Notes under the pieces: model-generated
Seen by the model: the letters and a program-made list of their open reading frames with translations, nothing else
What the model was told of the DNA's origin: nothing
Databases searched by the model: none
From: Leclercia sp. 29361
GTDB lineage: Bacteria > Pseudomonadota > Gammaproteobacteria > Enterobacterales > Enterobacteriaceae
Assembly (NCBI RefSeq): GCF_011290365.1
Contig: NZ_CP049786.1
Coordinates: 124,001 to 188,000 of the forward strand
Reading direction: 5' to 3'
Length of the DNA stretch: 64,000 bases
Shown here: positions 27,523 through 37,467 of the stretch, piece by piece
Position numbering within the stretch: position 1 is the first letter of the stretch
How the letters are laid out: every line of letters begins with the position of its first letter
Position numbers and translations under genes: made by a program

Positions 27523-29553
27523 TCAGCGATTACCCGCCCAGACCACCATCACCTTGTCGCCCTGATGCTCACGTACAAAGCCGTAGCCCTGAGGCATCGT
27601 CAGCGTGGTTTGCGTCCCTTCGCCCACCGCCGGATGGCGGGCGCGGAACTGCCCGAGCAACTGCCAGTGGGCGACGGTGGCGGCCTGCGCGCCGCTGATA
27701 TCCTGCCAGTTCATGTCTGAGCGCGTTCCCTGCAGCGGATCGGAGCCCGTCGGGCCAAATGGCCGGGCGGACTCATCGCCATAAAATATCTGCACGCTGC
27801 CCGGCGCCAGTAACAGCAGCTCTGCCGCACGCTGGTCACCTTCGCGGAACAGGCGGGTATCGTGCGAGGAGAGGTAGCTCAGGACGTTAAAGCTCTGCAG
27901 TTTCTCCGCCATCTGCTGCCAGGTCAGGTCGATGTTGGCCAGGCAATCCACCGCTTTCGCCGCCTGCTCCTGATAATCAAAATTGATCATCGCATCGAAG
28001 CCGTGGCGGTAGTAATCGCTCTGCATCACTCCGTGACCCCAGGATTCACCGGTCATCCAGAAAGGCGCATCGTCGAGTTTTTTCTCCGGGTTGGCCTGCT
28101 TCCAGGCTTTTAACGCATCGCTGGCCTGGTCCTTCAGCTGCTTCCAGCCCGCCAGCTCCACGTGCTTAGCGGTATCAACGCGGAAACCGTCGATGCCGTA
28201 ATCCCGCACCCACTGGCTCAGCCAGTGGGTGAGGTAGTCCCGGGGCGTATAGCCATCGACGGCTTTTGCCCCGGTGTCGGGTTTATGGCGATAGAAATTC
28301 GGCAGGCCCGACGGGGTGGTAGATTCGGTTTTCAGATCCGGCAGGAAGGCCAGCGACATGGTCAGATCGTCAAAACCGGGATTGTCATAATCGCCGATAT
28401 CGGTGCGTATCCAATTTTTGCCCCACCAGTTTTCCCATGCGGCTTTATCGCTGAAATTGATGTAGTCGTTAAAGCTGTGCCAGCTCTGCCCGGCACCAGG
28501 CTTCCAGTCGGTCCAGCGTTCACCGAGGGTTTTCTTCAGCTCGTCACCCTGCAGATAGAGGGCGCCGAACTGGTACTCCTGCATGTCGGCCAGCGTGGCA
28601 TAGCCGGTGTGGTTCATCACCACATCAAACAGGATGCGGATCCCCCGACGATGGGCCTCGTCCACCAGCTGGCGTAAATCGTCTTCCGTACCCATGTTGG
28701 CATCGAGCCGGGTCCAGTCCTGGGTGTAGTAGCCGTGATAGGCGTAATGGGGAAAATCACCCTTGGTGCCGCCGCCGACCCAGCCGTGGATCTGCTCCAG
28801 CGGGGAGCTGATCCACAGGGCGTTGACGCCGAGTTGTTGCAGGTAATCCAGCTTGTTGGTGAGCCCTTTCAGGTCACCGCCATGGAAGGTGCCGATCTCC
28901 TGCATGCCATCTTTATGGCGTCCGTAGCTGCTGTCGTTGGCCGGATCGCCGTTCTCAAACCGATCGGTCAGGACAAAATAGACGGTGGCGTTTTGCCAGC
29001 TGAACGGGGCGGGTTTGTCCGTCCCGGCGCGCTCCAGTAACAGTAGGCCGTTGCTGCCCGGCGCGGGTTGCAGGGTAATTTTGCCCTGCTGCACGGTGGC
29101 GGTCTGTTTGCTGTAAAAATCACGCACCACGCTCCCTTCCGGGAAGGTGTTGCTGACGTCGAGCGTCAGGGGATTGCCGTCCCATTTCGGGCACTGGCGC
29201 ACCACGCTGGTCACCGCCTTTTCGCTCTCGCTGGCGACAGTCAACATCAGGGTTGGCGTACCGGAGCGCGTATCAATCCGGGCCTGATAATCGCCGTCGC
29301 GGAACAGACGCCACTGCACCGGATCCCCTTCGCACGGCTTGAGAGACATCATCTCATTGAGTTTTATCGCATTTGTGGGCTGCCAGCACGTCTTGTCAAA
29401 ACTCACTGTTAGCGGGCGGGTACCCTTCGTCAGCTTTGCCTGTGCTGTGAACACCCCCGATCCTTCAGCAGTGAAGGCCGGAAAACCCGGGGCTGACCAG
29501 TCGGCGCTGGCCATAGCAGGTAAGAGGAGAAGAGCGAGAGCGGAACGTTTCAT
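27523..29553 (-). CDS. malS: periplasmic alpha-amylase
   Basis: MalS cleaves linear maltodextrins in the periplasm. The 676 residues equal E. coli MalS. The signal peptide is MKRSALALLLLPAMASA/DW. A starch-binding-like N-terminal domain (about 20-190) is followed by the GH13 barrel. Region I is DVVMNHTG, region II (nucleophile) GFRVDTAKHVE, region III (acid/base) WMTGESWG and region IV LSSHDTR. All catalytic residues are present. The gene is a member of the maltose regulon; a candidate MalT box lies upstream at 29608. Confidence 0.98.
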   Translation of the reverse strand: MKRSALALLLLPAMASADWSAPGFPAFTAEGSGVFTAQAKLTKGTRPLTVSFDKTCWQPTNAIKLNEMMSLKPCEGDPVQWRLFRDGDYQARIDTRSGTPTLMLTVASESEKAVTSVVRQCPKWDGNPLTLDVSNTFPEGSVVRDFYSKQTATVQQGKITLQPAPGSNGLLLLERAGTDKPAPFSWQNATVYFVLTDRFENGDPANDSSYGRHKDGMQEIGTFHGGDLKGLTNKLDYLQQLGVNALWISSPLEQIHGWVGGGTKGDFPHYAYHGYYTQDWTRLDANMGTEDDLRQLVDEAHRRGIRILFDVVMNHTGYATLADMQEYQFGALYLQGDELKKTLGERWTDWKPGAGQSWHSFNDYINFSDKAAWENWWGKNWIRTDIGDYDNPGFDDLTMSLAFLPDLKTESTTPSGLPNFYRHKPDTGAKAVDGYTPRDYLTHWLSQWVRDYGIDGFRVDTAKHVELAGWKQLKDQASDALKAWKQANPEKKLDDAPFWMTGESWGHGVMQSDYYRHGFDAMINFDYQEQAAKAVDCLANIDLTWQQMAEKLQSFNVLSYLSSHDTRLFREGDQRAAELLLLAPGSVQIFYGDESARPFGPTGSDPLQGTRSDMNWQDISGAQAATVAHWQLLGQFRARHPAVGEGTQTTLTMPQGYGFVREHQGDKVMVVWAGNR

Positions 29554-29607
29554 ACCGGTTTCCTGTCACAGCATTTTGTTCAGTTTGCCATCTATTGTAG
29601 AGGGCTA

Positions 29608-29617
29608 ACTCATCCCC
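29608..29617 (-). promoter_or_regulatory. candidate MalT box upstream of malS
   Basis: On the minus strand the bases read GGGGATGAGT, matching the MalT core GGGGA(T/G)GA, about 55 bases before the malS ATG. A second related decamer in the opposite orientation (GGGAGGAGCA) is at 29633. The rest of the 313-base malS-bax gap holds promoters for both genes; a TGCTAGGAT extended -10 for bax is at 29789-29797. Confidence 0.5.
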
Positions 29618-29866
29618 TGGCGCTATCGCACAGGGAGGAGCAATGAGGGTGAGTGATCTCACGCTTATAGCGCTGTTTAACTGCGATATTGAGCACATTT
29701 TGATGAAAATGATGCTTAAGCGCGCGATTTCTGGATGACAGGGTTTCGGATTTAGACTATTTCTTTGAATGCTCTTCTCGTCTATTTTTGCTAGGATCTG
29801 AGATTCACTTCTCATTTTACGAAAAAAATAAGGTGTTGGAATGTTTCTATCCGACCAGGAGACTTA

Positions 29867-30691
29867 ATGATATCGACTCCCATTCGACGATATGGGGCCG
29901 CGATACTCATGTTACTCACCATGGCAATTTCTGGTGAGGTGCTTGCGAAGACGCACACGGATACGACGAGTAAAAAGGCCCACGTCATAAAGACGACAAG
30001 TAATAAGGTTAGCAGTAAACAAGAGTATTCTCGCAATAGTGCAAAGAGTAGTTCACTTCCTGATTTGCGAAAATACCCTTCCGGAACACCAAGGAAAAAA
30101 GCGTTTCTCCGGACGGTAATGCCTTATATTACAAGTCAAAATGCCGCGATTACGGCGGATCGTAACTGGCTTATTTCCAAGCAGTACGATAGCCGTTGGT
30201 CGCCATCTGAGCGCACGCGTCTGAAAGAAATTTCAAAACGCTATAAGGTGAGCTGGAACGGAAACACGCGACGTGTGCCGTGGAACTCACTGTTAGAGCG
30301 CGTGGATATTATTCCAGGCAGCATGGTCGCAACGATGGCTGCAGCCGAAAGTGGCTGGGGTACCTCGAAGCTTGCGCGCAGTAATAACAACCTCTTCGGC
30401 ATGAAATGTGCGAAAGGTCGTTGTAACAATGCACCGGGTAAAGTGAAAGGCTACTCACAGTTCGAATCGGTAAAAGATTCCGTGAACGCTTATGTTGTGA
30501 ACCTGAATACGCATCCGGCGTATAAGTCCTTCCGCAAGTCGCGCGCGCAGTTGCGTAAAGCGGACCAGGAAGTGACGGCCAGCACCATGATCCATAAGCT
30601 GAAAGGTTACTCAACCCAGGGCCAACGCTATAACAATTATCTGTTTGCGATGTACCAGGATAACCAGCGCTTAATCGCCGCCCATATGTAA
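29867..30691 (+). CDS. bax: Bax, N-acetylglucosaminidase-domain protein
   Basis: The 274-residue protein is almost identical in layout to E. coli Bax. It has an N-terminal signal sequence (PIRRYGAAILMLLTMAISGEVLA/K), a basic low-complexity linker (about 30-75), and a C-terminal glucosaminidase domain of the FlgJ/LytF type. The catalytic glutamate lies in SMVATMAAAESGWGTSKLAR, followed by NNLFGMKCAKGRC. It is probably a periplasmic peptidoglycan hydrolase; its role in E. coli is not well defined. Located between malS and xylR, as in E. coli. Confidence 0.95.
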   Translation: MISTPIRRYGAAILMLLTMAISGEVLAKTHTDTTSKKAHVIKTTSNKVSSKQEYSRNSAKSSSLPDLRKYPSGTPRKKAFLRTVMPYITSQNAAITADRNWLISKQYDSRWSPSERTRLKEISKRYKVSWNGNTRRVPWNSLLERVDIIPGSMVATMAAAESGWGTSKLARSNNNLFGMKCAKGRCNNAPGKVKGYSQFESVKDSVNAYVVNLNTHPAYKSFRKSRAQLRKADQEVTASTMIHKLKGYSTQGQRYNNYLFAMYQDNQRLIAAHM

Positions 30692-30693
30692 TA

Positions 30694-30727
30694 TTAAAAA
30701 AGCCTTCCCTGCGGAAGGCTTTTTTTA
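30694..30727. terminator. bidirectional terminator between bax and xylR
   Basis: AAAAAAGCCTTCC-CTGC-GGAAGGCTTTTTTT has an 8-bp stem with T-runs on both sides, serving convergent bax and xylR. Confidence 0.95.
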
Positions 30728-30728
30728 T

Positions 30729-31907
30729 TTAAACCAGCACTTCACTGTAGCGATCGCGATACTCTTTCGGCGTGGTGTCATACTCTTTTTTAAATACCGA
30801 ATAGAAATACTGCAGCGACGGATAACCGCACATCTGTGAGATCTCGTGAATGGAAAGCGAGGTTGAAATCAGCAGGCTGCGGGCTTTCTCCAGCTTCTCG
30901 GCGTGAATCACCGCATGGATCGTCTCGCCCACCTCTTCCTTAAACCGCTTCTCCAGATTTGAACGTGAAATCCCTACCGCATCCAGGACCTGATCCACTT
31001 TAATGCCTTTGCAGGCGTGGTTACGAATGTAGTGCATCGCCTGAATCACCGCCGGATCGTTCAGCGAGCGGTAATCGGTTGAGCGTCGCTCCACCACGCG
31101 CACCGGCGGCACCAGCAGGCGCTGCAGGGGCAGGTTTTCGTTATCCAGCAGACGGTGCAGCAGTTTGGCTGCCTGGTAGCCCATCTGCCGGGTTCCCTGC
31201 GCCACCGACGACAGCGCCACCCGTGACAGGTAACGCGTAAGTTCTTCATTATCGATGCCAATCACGCACAGCTTTTCCGGCACCGGAATATGCAGATGTT
31301 CGCACACCTGGAGCACGTGTCGGGCGCGGGCATCGGTCACGGCGATAATCCCGGTCTGCGGCGGCAGGGTTTGCAGCCAGTCGGCGAGACGATTCTGCGC
31401 GTGCTGCCAGTTCTCCGGAGCCGTTTCCAGCCCCTGATAGACAACGCCGCGATACTTCTCCTTTGCTACCAGCTGACAGAAGGCATACTCACGCTCTGCC
31501 GCCCAGCCTTTGCCGCTGGAAACGGGCAGGCCATAAAAGGCGAAGCGGTGCACCCCTTTCTCCTTCAGGTGGAGAAACGCGCTCTCTACCAGGGCGTGGT
31601 TGTCGGTCGCGATATAGTGAACGGGCGGGTAGTTCTCCGGCTTATGGAAGGAGCCGCCGACGCCGACGATGGGCACGTCGACATCCACCAGCAGCTGCTG
31701 GATAACGGCATCGTCAAAATCCGCGATGACGCCGTCGCCCAGCCACTCTTTGATATTATCGGTGCGCGTACGGAAATCTTCTTCGATGAAGATATCCCAC
31801 TCGGACTGCGACGCCTGCAAGTATTCACCCACACCCTCTACAACCTGACGGTCATAGGCTTTATTGGCATTGAATAACAACGTAATGCGGTGACGCTTCT
31901 CAAACAT
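30729..31907 (-). CDS. xylR: xylose operon activator
   Basis: XylR activates xylAB and xylFGH when bound to D-xylose. The 392 residues comprise an unusual fusion: an N-terminal LacI/PBP-type sugar-binding domain (about 1-275) and a C-terminal AraC-type double helix-turn-helix (about 285-392; DQVLDAVGISRSNLEKRFKEEVGETIHAVI and SIHEISQMCGYPSLQYFYSVFKKEYDTTPKEYR). Same length as in E. coli. It lies downstream of xylH on the same strand, with 42 bases between the genes, so it may be partly read from the xylF promoter as well as its own. Confidence 0.98.
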   Translation of the reverse strand: MFEKRHRITLLFNANKAYDRQVVEGVGEYLQASQSEWDIFIEEDFRTRTDNIKEWLGDGVIADFDDAVIQQLLVDVDVPIVGVGGSFHKPENYPPVHYIATDNHALVESAFLHLKEKGVHRFAFYGLPVSSGKGWAAEREYAFCQLVAKEKYRGVVYQGLETAPENWQHAQNRLADWLQTLPPQTGIIAVTDARARHVLQVCEHLHIPVPEKLCVIGIDNEELTRYLSRVALSSVAQGTRQMGYQAAKLLHRLLDNENLPLQRLLVPPVRVVERRSTDYRSLNDPAVIQAMHYIRNHACKGIKVDQVLDAVGISRSNLEKRFKEEVGETIHAVIHAEKLEKARSLLISTSLSIHEISQMCGYPSLQYFYSVFKKEYDTTPKEYRDRYSEVLV

Positions 31908-31949
31908 GGCGCTATTTTTCCAGAATCAGTGACAGACGATAAAGCATCC

Positions 31950-33131
31950 TCAGGCGCGCCGTTTGGTCGCGGAATCCATCCATACCGCCAGCAGCAGAAT
32001 CGCACCCTTGACGATATACTGCCAGAATGTCGGGACGTCCATCATACTCATTCCGTTATCCAGCGACGCCATAATAAAGGCACCCATCACCGCCCCGGCA
32101 ACGCTACCGATCCCCCCTGCCAGACTGGTTCCGCCAATAACGCAGGCGGCGATAGCATCGAGTTCGGCAATGTTCCCCGCCGACGGCGAGCCTGCCCCCA
32201 GGCGCGAGCTTAAGATAAGCCCGGCGACGGCGACCATCAGGCCATTGATGGCAAAGACGGCAAGCTTGGTGCGCTCAACGTTGATACCGGACAGGCGTGC
32301 GGCTTCGAGATTGCCGCCAATGGCATAAATGCGGCGGCCAAAGGCGGTACGGGTTGCCATAAACATCCCGGCCAGCAGCAGCAGAACCAGCAGCAGGACC
32401 GGTGTCGGCACGCCGCGATAGTCGTTCAGCAGCCAGATCGCCCCAAGGACAATCACCGCCGTCAGCGCCTGGCGTCCGACAACCGACGTAGACGGTGCCG
32501 TGGCTAATCCTAAGGTCTGACGACGCATTCTGCTCCGCCACTGCCAGGCAACAAATGCCATCAGGCCAATCGCGCCGAGGCTAAAACCGACTCCGCTGGA
32601 GAGATAGCTCTGACCAATCTGCGACATGGAGGCGCTGGTGGGGGAGACGGTGGTGCCGTTAGTCACGCCGATCAGGATGCCGCGGAAGGCCAGCATCCCC
32701 GCCAGGGTGACGATAAACGACGGCACTTTGCGGTAGGCCACCCACCAGCCGTTCCAGGTTCCGAGGAGCAAGCCGAGCAGCAAGGTGACCACGATAGTCA
32801 GCGGCAGCGGCCAGCCCAGCCAGACATCGAAAATGGCTGCCATGCCGCCGAGCAGGCCCATCATCGAGCCCACAGAGAGGTCGATCTCCGCCGAGATAAT
32901 GACGAACACCATCCCCACCGCCAGAATGCCGGTAATGGCGGTCTGACGCAGCAGGTTAGAGACGTTACGGGCGCTGAGGTACGAGCCGTCGGTGGTCCAG
33001 GTAAAGAACAGCATGATCGCCACAATGGCGGCAATCATGACAAAAACCTGCAAATTAAGCGCTTTTAACCCTGAAAACAGACCCGGTGCGGGCGCCGCGG
33101 CTTTTAACTCAGATGGATTGCTTTTCGACAT
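31950..33131 (-). CDS. xylH: D-xylose ABC transporter, permease
   Basis: Inner-membrane permease of the XylFGH importer; 393 residues, about 10 membrane segments, in the RbsC/AraH family. The conserved stretches [30 protein letters not shown] and [22 protein letters not shown] match the ribose/xylose permease signature. Its start overlaps the xylG coding end by 23 bases, as in E. coli. The C terminus [10 protein letters not shown]-like tail is basic. Confidence 0.98.
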   Translation of the reverse strand: MSKSNPSELKAAAPAPGLFSGLKALNLQVFVMIAAIVAIMLFFTWTTDGSYLSARNVSNLLRQTAITGILAVGMVFVIISAEIDLSVGSMMGLLGGMAAIFDVWLGWPLPLTIVVTLLLGLLLGTWNGWWVAYRKVPSFIVTLAGMLAFRGILIGVTNGTTVSPTSASMSQIGQSYLSSGVGFSLGAIGLMAFVAWQWRSRMRRQTLGLATAPSTSVVGRQALTAVIVLGAIWLLNDYRGVPTPVLLLVLLLLAGMFMATRTAFGRRIYAIGGNLEAARLSGINVERTKLAVFAINGLMVAVAGLILSSRLGAGSPSAGNIAELDAIAACVIGGTSLAGGIGSVAGAVMGAFIMASLDNGMSMMDVPTFWQYIVKGAILLLAVWMDSATKRRA

Positions 33132-34650
33132 GGCGTTCGCTCCTTAATGCGGCTTCCATTACCTGTTCCTGCGTCAGGTTCTGGTTAATCAGATTGGCTT
33201 TCAGTTTTCCTTCGTGCATCACCAGTACCCGGTCGCTCAGACCCAGCACTTCAGGCAGTTCCGAGGAGATCACGATCACGGCGATACCCTGCTGGACCAA
33301 CTGGTTGATCAGCTTGTAGATTTCGTATTTCGCACCGATATCGATCCCGCGCGTCGGTTCATCAAGGATCAGAATACGTGGGTTGAGCAACAAGCAGCGG
33401 GCAAGGATTGCCTTCTGCTGGTTACCGCCGCTAAGACGACCAATGGCGAGGTCCGGGGAGGACGTTTTGACCTTCAGGCGCTGCAGGCAGTGCAAAATAC
33501 AGTGCTGTTCGGCGGCGTCGTCCAGGCTGCTCAGCTTGCCGCTGAACTGATCTAAGGCGGCGAGAGTGATGTTTTTACCCACTGCCATCACCGGCACGAT
33601 GCCATCTTTTTTCCGATCTTCCGGCACCATCGCGATGCCGTGGGCAATGGCCTGCTGACAGTTTTTAATGTCGACCGGCTGCCCGTCGATAAATACGCTG
33701 CCTTCCCAACGCCCGGGCCAGACTCCAAACAGGCACTGCACCGCTTCAGTACGCCCGGCGCCGACCAGCCCGGCCACGCCAAGGATCTCCCCGCGATGCA
33801 GGGAGAAGGAGACGTCGTTCACCCGTTTGATATGACGATTCACCGGGTGCCAGGCGGTGAGATGTTCCACCCGCAGGATCTCTTCCCCGAGGGTATGCGG
33901 CTCATTCGGATAGAGGGCGGTCAGTTCGCGACCCACCATCATGGTAATGATGTCATCCTCGCTCATACCCTGCGCGTCGCGGGTGCCAATATGCTGTCCG
34001 TCACGAATGACGCAGACGGTGTCAGAGATGGCTTTCACTTCGTTGAGCTTGTGGGAGATGTAAATGCAGGCAATCCCGTGGTGTTGCAGGTCACGAATGA
34101 TGTCCAGCAATACCGCGGTTTCCTGTTCCGTCAGCGAGGCGGTCGGTTCATCGAGGATCAGCAGCCGCACCTGTTTGTTGAGCGCTTTAGCGATCTCCAC
34201 CAGCTGCTGCTGCCCAAGGCCGAGATCGCCCACCCGCGTGTCGGGGGAGATCGCGAGGCTCACCTGCGCCAGCAGCTTTTCGCAGCGCAGGGTCATGGTG
34301 TCGTAATCCAGCACCCCGTGACGGCTAATCTCGGCCCCGAGGAAGATGTTCTCCAGAACGGTGAGGTGCTTCACCAGCGCCAGCTCCTGGTGAATGATGG
34401 CGATACCTTTGCGCTCGGTGTCGCGGATGTGCGTGGCCTGCAGGGTTTCGCCGGCAAAGACGATTTCACCGTCATAGCTGCCATGAGGATAAATGCCGCA
34501 CAGCACCTTCATCAGCGTGGATTTGCCCGAGCCATTTTCACCGCACAGCGAGACGATCTCGCCGGGATTTAAGCGCAGGCTGACGTTGTCCACGGCCTTC
34601 ACCGCGCCAAACGCCTTAGTAATATTTTTCATTTCAAGAAGATAAGACAT
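33109..34650 (-). CDS. xylG: D-xylose ABC transporter, ATPase
   Basis: Cytoplasmic ATPase of the xylose importer, with two ABC domains in one chain (513 residues, CUT2 type). Domain 1 has Walker [10 protein letters not shown], signature LGLGQQQ and Walker [10 protein letters not shown]. Domain 2 has a degenerate Walker A (GLVGAGRTE), signature LSGGNQQK and Walker [11 protein letters not shown] degenerate second Walker A is usual in CUT2 ATPases. It precedes xylH with a 23-base overlap and follows xylF. Confidence 0.98.
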   Translation of the reverse strand: MSYLLEMKNITKAFGAVKAVDNVSLRLNPGEIVSLCGENGSGKSTLMKVLCGIYPHGSYDGEIVFAGETLQATHIRDTERKGIAIIHQELALVKHLTVLENIFLGAEISRHGVLDYDTMTLRCEKLLAQVSLAISPDTRVGDLGLGQQQLVEIAKALNKQVRLLILDEPTASLTEQETAVLLDIIRDLQHHGIACIYISHKLNEVKAISDTVCVIRDGQHIGTRDAQGMSEDDIITMMVGRELTALYPNEPHTLGEEILRVEHLTAWHPVNRHIKRVNDVSFSLHRGEILGVAGLVGAGRTEAVQCLFGVWPGRWEGSVFIDGQPVDIKNCQQAIAHGIAMVPEDRKKDGIVPVMAVGKNITLAALDQFSGKLSSLDDAAEQHCILHCLQRLKVKTSSPDLAIGRLSGGNQQKAILARCLLLNPRILILDEPTRGIDIGAKYEIYKLINQLVQQGIAVIVISSELPEVLGLSDRVLVMHEGKLKANLINQNLTQEQVMEAALRSERHVEKQSI

Positions 34651-34721
34651 AACTGCCCCACATGACCCGAAGGAAAACGGTACAAGTCGATGCGCCCCCG
34701 CCAGGCAGGGGCGATGATGGA

Positions 34722-35714
34722 TTACAGTTCGCTCTTTTTATGGAAACCGTCTTTCACAACGGTGGCGTCAATGTTCTCTTTATTGACTTCGATAGGGGTC
34801 AGCAGTCGGGACGGCACATCTTTCAGGCCATTGTTTAAGCTGGCATCCGCTTTAGGCTGCTGGTCATTGCCCAGCTCAACGGCAATTTCTGCGGCGGTGG
34901 TGGCCAGTTCGGTGATCGGTTTATAGACCGTCATGGTCTGGGTACCGGCTACGATACGCTTCACCCCGGCAAGGTCCGCATCCTGCCCGGAGATCGCCAC
35001 TTTTCCTGCCAGCCCCTGAGCGCTGAGTGCCTGGATCGCGCCGCCTGCGGTAGCATCGTTGGAGGCCACCACGGCGTCAATTTTGTTATTGTTGGCGGTT
35101 AAGGCGTTTTCCATGATTTTCAGCGCGTTTTCTGGCAGCCAGCCATCCGCCCACTGATCGCCCACCACTTTGATTTTGCCTTCGTCGATGTACGGCTTCA
35201 GTACTTTCATCTGCCCGGCGCGGAACAATTTAGCGTTGTTGTCTACCGGCGAGCCACCCATCAGGAAATAGTTACCCTGCGGCACTTTCGCCACCAGGCT
35301 TTGCGCCTGTAATTCACCGACCTTTTCATTGTCGAAGGAAATATAATAATCGATGTCGGCATTATTAATCATGCGGTCATAGGCCAGCACTTTAATCCCT
35401 TCGCGTTTGGCTTCTTTTACCACATTACTTAAAACCTGACCGTTATACGGAATAATAACCAGCACGTCGACGCCGCGGTTTATCATATTTTCGATTTGCG
35501 ACATTTGGGTTTCTTCATTGCCATTGGCAGACTGGACAAAAACTTTTGCACCCAATGCTTCTGCCTTATTGACAAAAATATCGCGATCTTTTTGCCAGCG
35601 CTCCAGACGGAGGTCATCAATCGCCATGCCGATTTTGACTTCTTTTGCATGACTCGCCGTACTCGCCAGCAGCAGCGATGCACAGAGAGTGAGGCACAGG
35701 TTCTTTATCTTCAT
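34722..35714 (-). CDS. xylF: D-xylose ABC transporter, periplasmic binding protein
   Basis: XylF binds D-xylose in the periplasm and presents it to XylGH. The protein is 330 residues (same as E. coli) from [26 protein letters not shown]. The mature part is the sugar-binding fold with [19 protein letters not shown] and [26 protein letters not shown]. The ATG at 35714 begins the signal peptide; an upstream in-frame ATG would add 18 residues before it and is rejected. First gene of xylFGH(R), divergent from xylA. Confidence 0.98.
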   Translation of the reverse strand: MKIKNLCLTLCASLLLASTASHAKEVKIGMAIDDLRLERWQKDRDIFVNKAEALGAKVFVQSANGNEETQMSQIENMINRGVDVLVIIPYNGQVLSNVVKEAKREGIKVLAYDRMINNADIDYYISFDNEKVGELQAQSLVAKVPQGNYFLMGGSPVDNNAKLFRAGQMKVLKPYIDEGKIKVVGDQWADGWLPENALKIMENALTANNNKIDAVVASNDATAGGAIQALSAQGLAGKVAISGQDADLAGVKRIVAGTQTMTVYKPITELATTAAEIAVELGNDQQPKADASLNNGLKDVPSRLLTPIEVNKENIDATVVKDGFHKKSEL

Positions 35715-36086
35715 AATTTTTTTTTGCCTTTTGTAGGGTGAGGTTGCTGAGATAAAAGAAACAATCATTGCAAGAGACGTAGCAAATTCTTAACGGGGAA
35801 CGGCAGACTGGCAATTACAGATTTTTATCTTCTCGTTATGATATTTGGTTTATTTTCGAATTTATGACCGTGATCTGATTTTAAATTACATAACTTATTA
35901 ATTACACATGAATCTGGAATTTATGCTGTGAAATTCGTTCGGCTGCAAATTGTTTTTGCGAGCCAGCGCACGTTTGTGCATTCTCTCAATAGCAGTGTGA
36001 AATAACGTAATTGAGCAACCTGCGATCACTATTCAGTATTACTCCAGTATCTTCTTTTCGCCGCACCCCTGATTATGGAGTTCAAT
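35715..36086. promoter_or_regulatory. xylA-xylF divergent control region
   Basis: The 372-base region keeps the E. coli xylA promoter sequence closely. TGTGC-N6-TCAAT at 35975-35990 is the CRP-like site, followed by AGCAGTGTGAAATAACGTAA (35991-36010) and TTGAGCAAC, the segments flanking which XylR binds in E. coli. GATTATGGAGTTCAAT is the xylA ribosome site. On the xylF side, TATGACCGTGATCTGA near 35864 may be a second CRP-like element. Functional assignment is by similarity to E. coli. Confidence 0.75.
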
Positions 36087-37409
36087 ATGCAAGCTTATTT
36101 CGATCAACTCGATCGCGTTCGTTATGAAGGCCCGAAATCCTCTAATCCTTTAGCGTTTCGTCATTACAACCCGGACGAGCTGGTGCTGGGTAAGCGCATG
36201 GAAGATCACCTGCGTTTTGCCGCCTGCTACTGGCATACCTTCTGCTGGAATGGGGCCGATATGTTTGGCGTGGGCTCGTTCGATCGCCCATGGCAGCAGC
36301 CGGGCGAAGCGCTGGAGCTGGCGAAACGCAAAGCGGACGTTGCTTTTGAGTTCTTCCACAAGCTGAACGTGCCGTACTACTGCTTCCACGATGTGGACGT
36401 CTCCCCGGAAGGCGCTTCGCTGAAAGAGTACCTGAATAACTTCGCGCAGATGGTCGACGTGCTGGCCGAAAAACAGCAGCAGAGCGGCGTGAAGCTGCTG
36501 TGGGGCACCGCCAACTGCTTTACCCACCCGCGCTATGGCGCAGGGGCTGCCACTAACCCGGATCCGGAAGTGTTCAGCTGGGCGGCCACCCAGGTGGTGA
36601 CGGCGATGAACGCGACCCATCAGCTGGGCGGCGAAAACTACGTCCTGTGGGGCGGACGTGAAGGCTACGAAACGCTGCTCAACACCGATTTACGCCAGGA
36701 GCGCGAGCAGATTGGCCGCTTCATGCAGATGGTGGTGGAGCATAAACACAAAATCGGCTTCCAGGGTACGCTGCTGATTGAACCAAAACCGCAGGAGCCG
36801 ACCAAGCACCAGTACGATTACGACGTGGCGACGGTGTACGGTTTCCTCAAGCAGTTCGGGCTGGAAAAAGAGATCAAAGTGAATATCGAAGCCAACCACG
36901 CCACTTTGGCTGGCCACTCGTTCCACCACGAGATCGCCTCCGCTATCGCGCTGGGCATTTTTGGCTCCGTGGATGCCAACCGCGGCGACCCGCAGCTGGG
37001 CTGGGATACCGATCAGTTCCCGGTCAGCGTGGAAGAGAACGCGCTGGTGATGTACGAAATCATCAAAGCGGGTGGGTTCACCACCGGCGGCCTGAACTTT
37101 GACGCCAAAGTGCGCCGTCAGAGTACCGATAAATACGATCTCTTCTATGGTCATATTGGGGCGATGGACACCATGGCGCTGTCGCTGAAAGTGGCTGCCC
37201 GCATGATTGAAGACGGTGAGCTGGATAAGCGCGTGGCGAAACGCTATGGCGGCTGGAACAGTGAGCTGGGTCAGCAAATTTTGAAAGGTCAGTTATCCCT
37301 GACCGAGCTGGCGAAGTACGCTGAACAGCATAACCTGGCGCCGCAGCACCAGAGTGGTCATCAGGAGCTGCTGGAAAACCTGGTGAATCATTACCTTTTC
37401 GACAAGTAA
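36087..37409 (+). CDS. xylA: xylose isomerase
   Basis: XylA converts D-xylose to D-xylulose in the cytoplasm. The 440 residues equal E. coli XylA. TIM-barrel metal and catalytic motifs are intact: [12 protein letters not shown] with the catalytic histidine, [15 protein letters not shown] with metal-ligand glutamate, [17 protein letters not shown], and DTDQFP plus [11 protein letters not shown]. The start at MQAYFDQLD follows TGGAG at the right distance; an upstream in-frame ATG four codons earlier overlaps that ribosome site. First gene of xylAB. Confidence 0.98.
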   Translation: MQAYFDQLDRVRYEGPKSSNPLAFRHYNPDELVLGKRMEDHLRFAACYWHTFCWNGADMFGVGSFDRPWQQPGEALELAKRKADVAFEFFHKLNVPYYCFHDVDVSPEGASLKEYLNNFAQMVDVLAEKQQQSGVKLLWGTANCFTHPRYGAGAATNPDPEVFSWAATQVVTAMNATHQLGGENYVLWGGREGYETLLNTDLRQEREQIGRFMQMVVEHKHKIGFQGTLLIEPKPQEPTKHQYDYDVATVYGFLKQFGLEKEIKVNIEANHATLAGHSFHHEIASAIALGIFGSVDANRGDPQLGWDTDQFPVSVEENALVMYEIIKAGGFTTGGLNFDAKVRRQSTDKYDLFYGHIGAMDTMALSLKVAARMIEDGELDKRVAKRYGGWNSELGQQILKGQLSLTELAKYAEQHNLAPQHQSGHQELLENLVNHYLFDK

Positions 37410-37417
37410 CGGGGATC

Positions 37418-37447
37418 GCCGGGCGGCGCTACGCTTGCCCGGCCTAC
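37418..37447. repeat. REP-like palindrome in the xylA-xylB spacer
   Basis: GCCGGGCGGCG-CTA-CGCTTGCCCGGC lies in the 58-base xylA-xylB spacer, so it is transcribed. REP elements in such places can protect upstream mRNA from 3' decay. Confidence 0.8.
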
Positions 37448-37467
37448 ATTTTTAAGGAACCCACGAT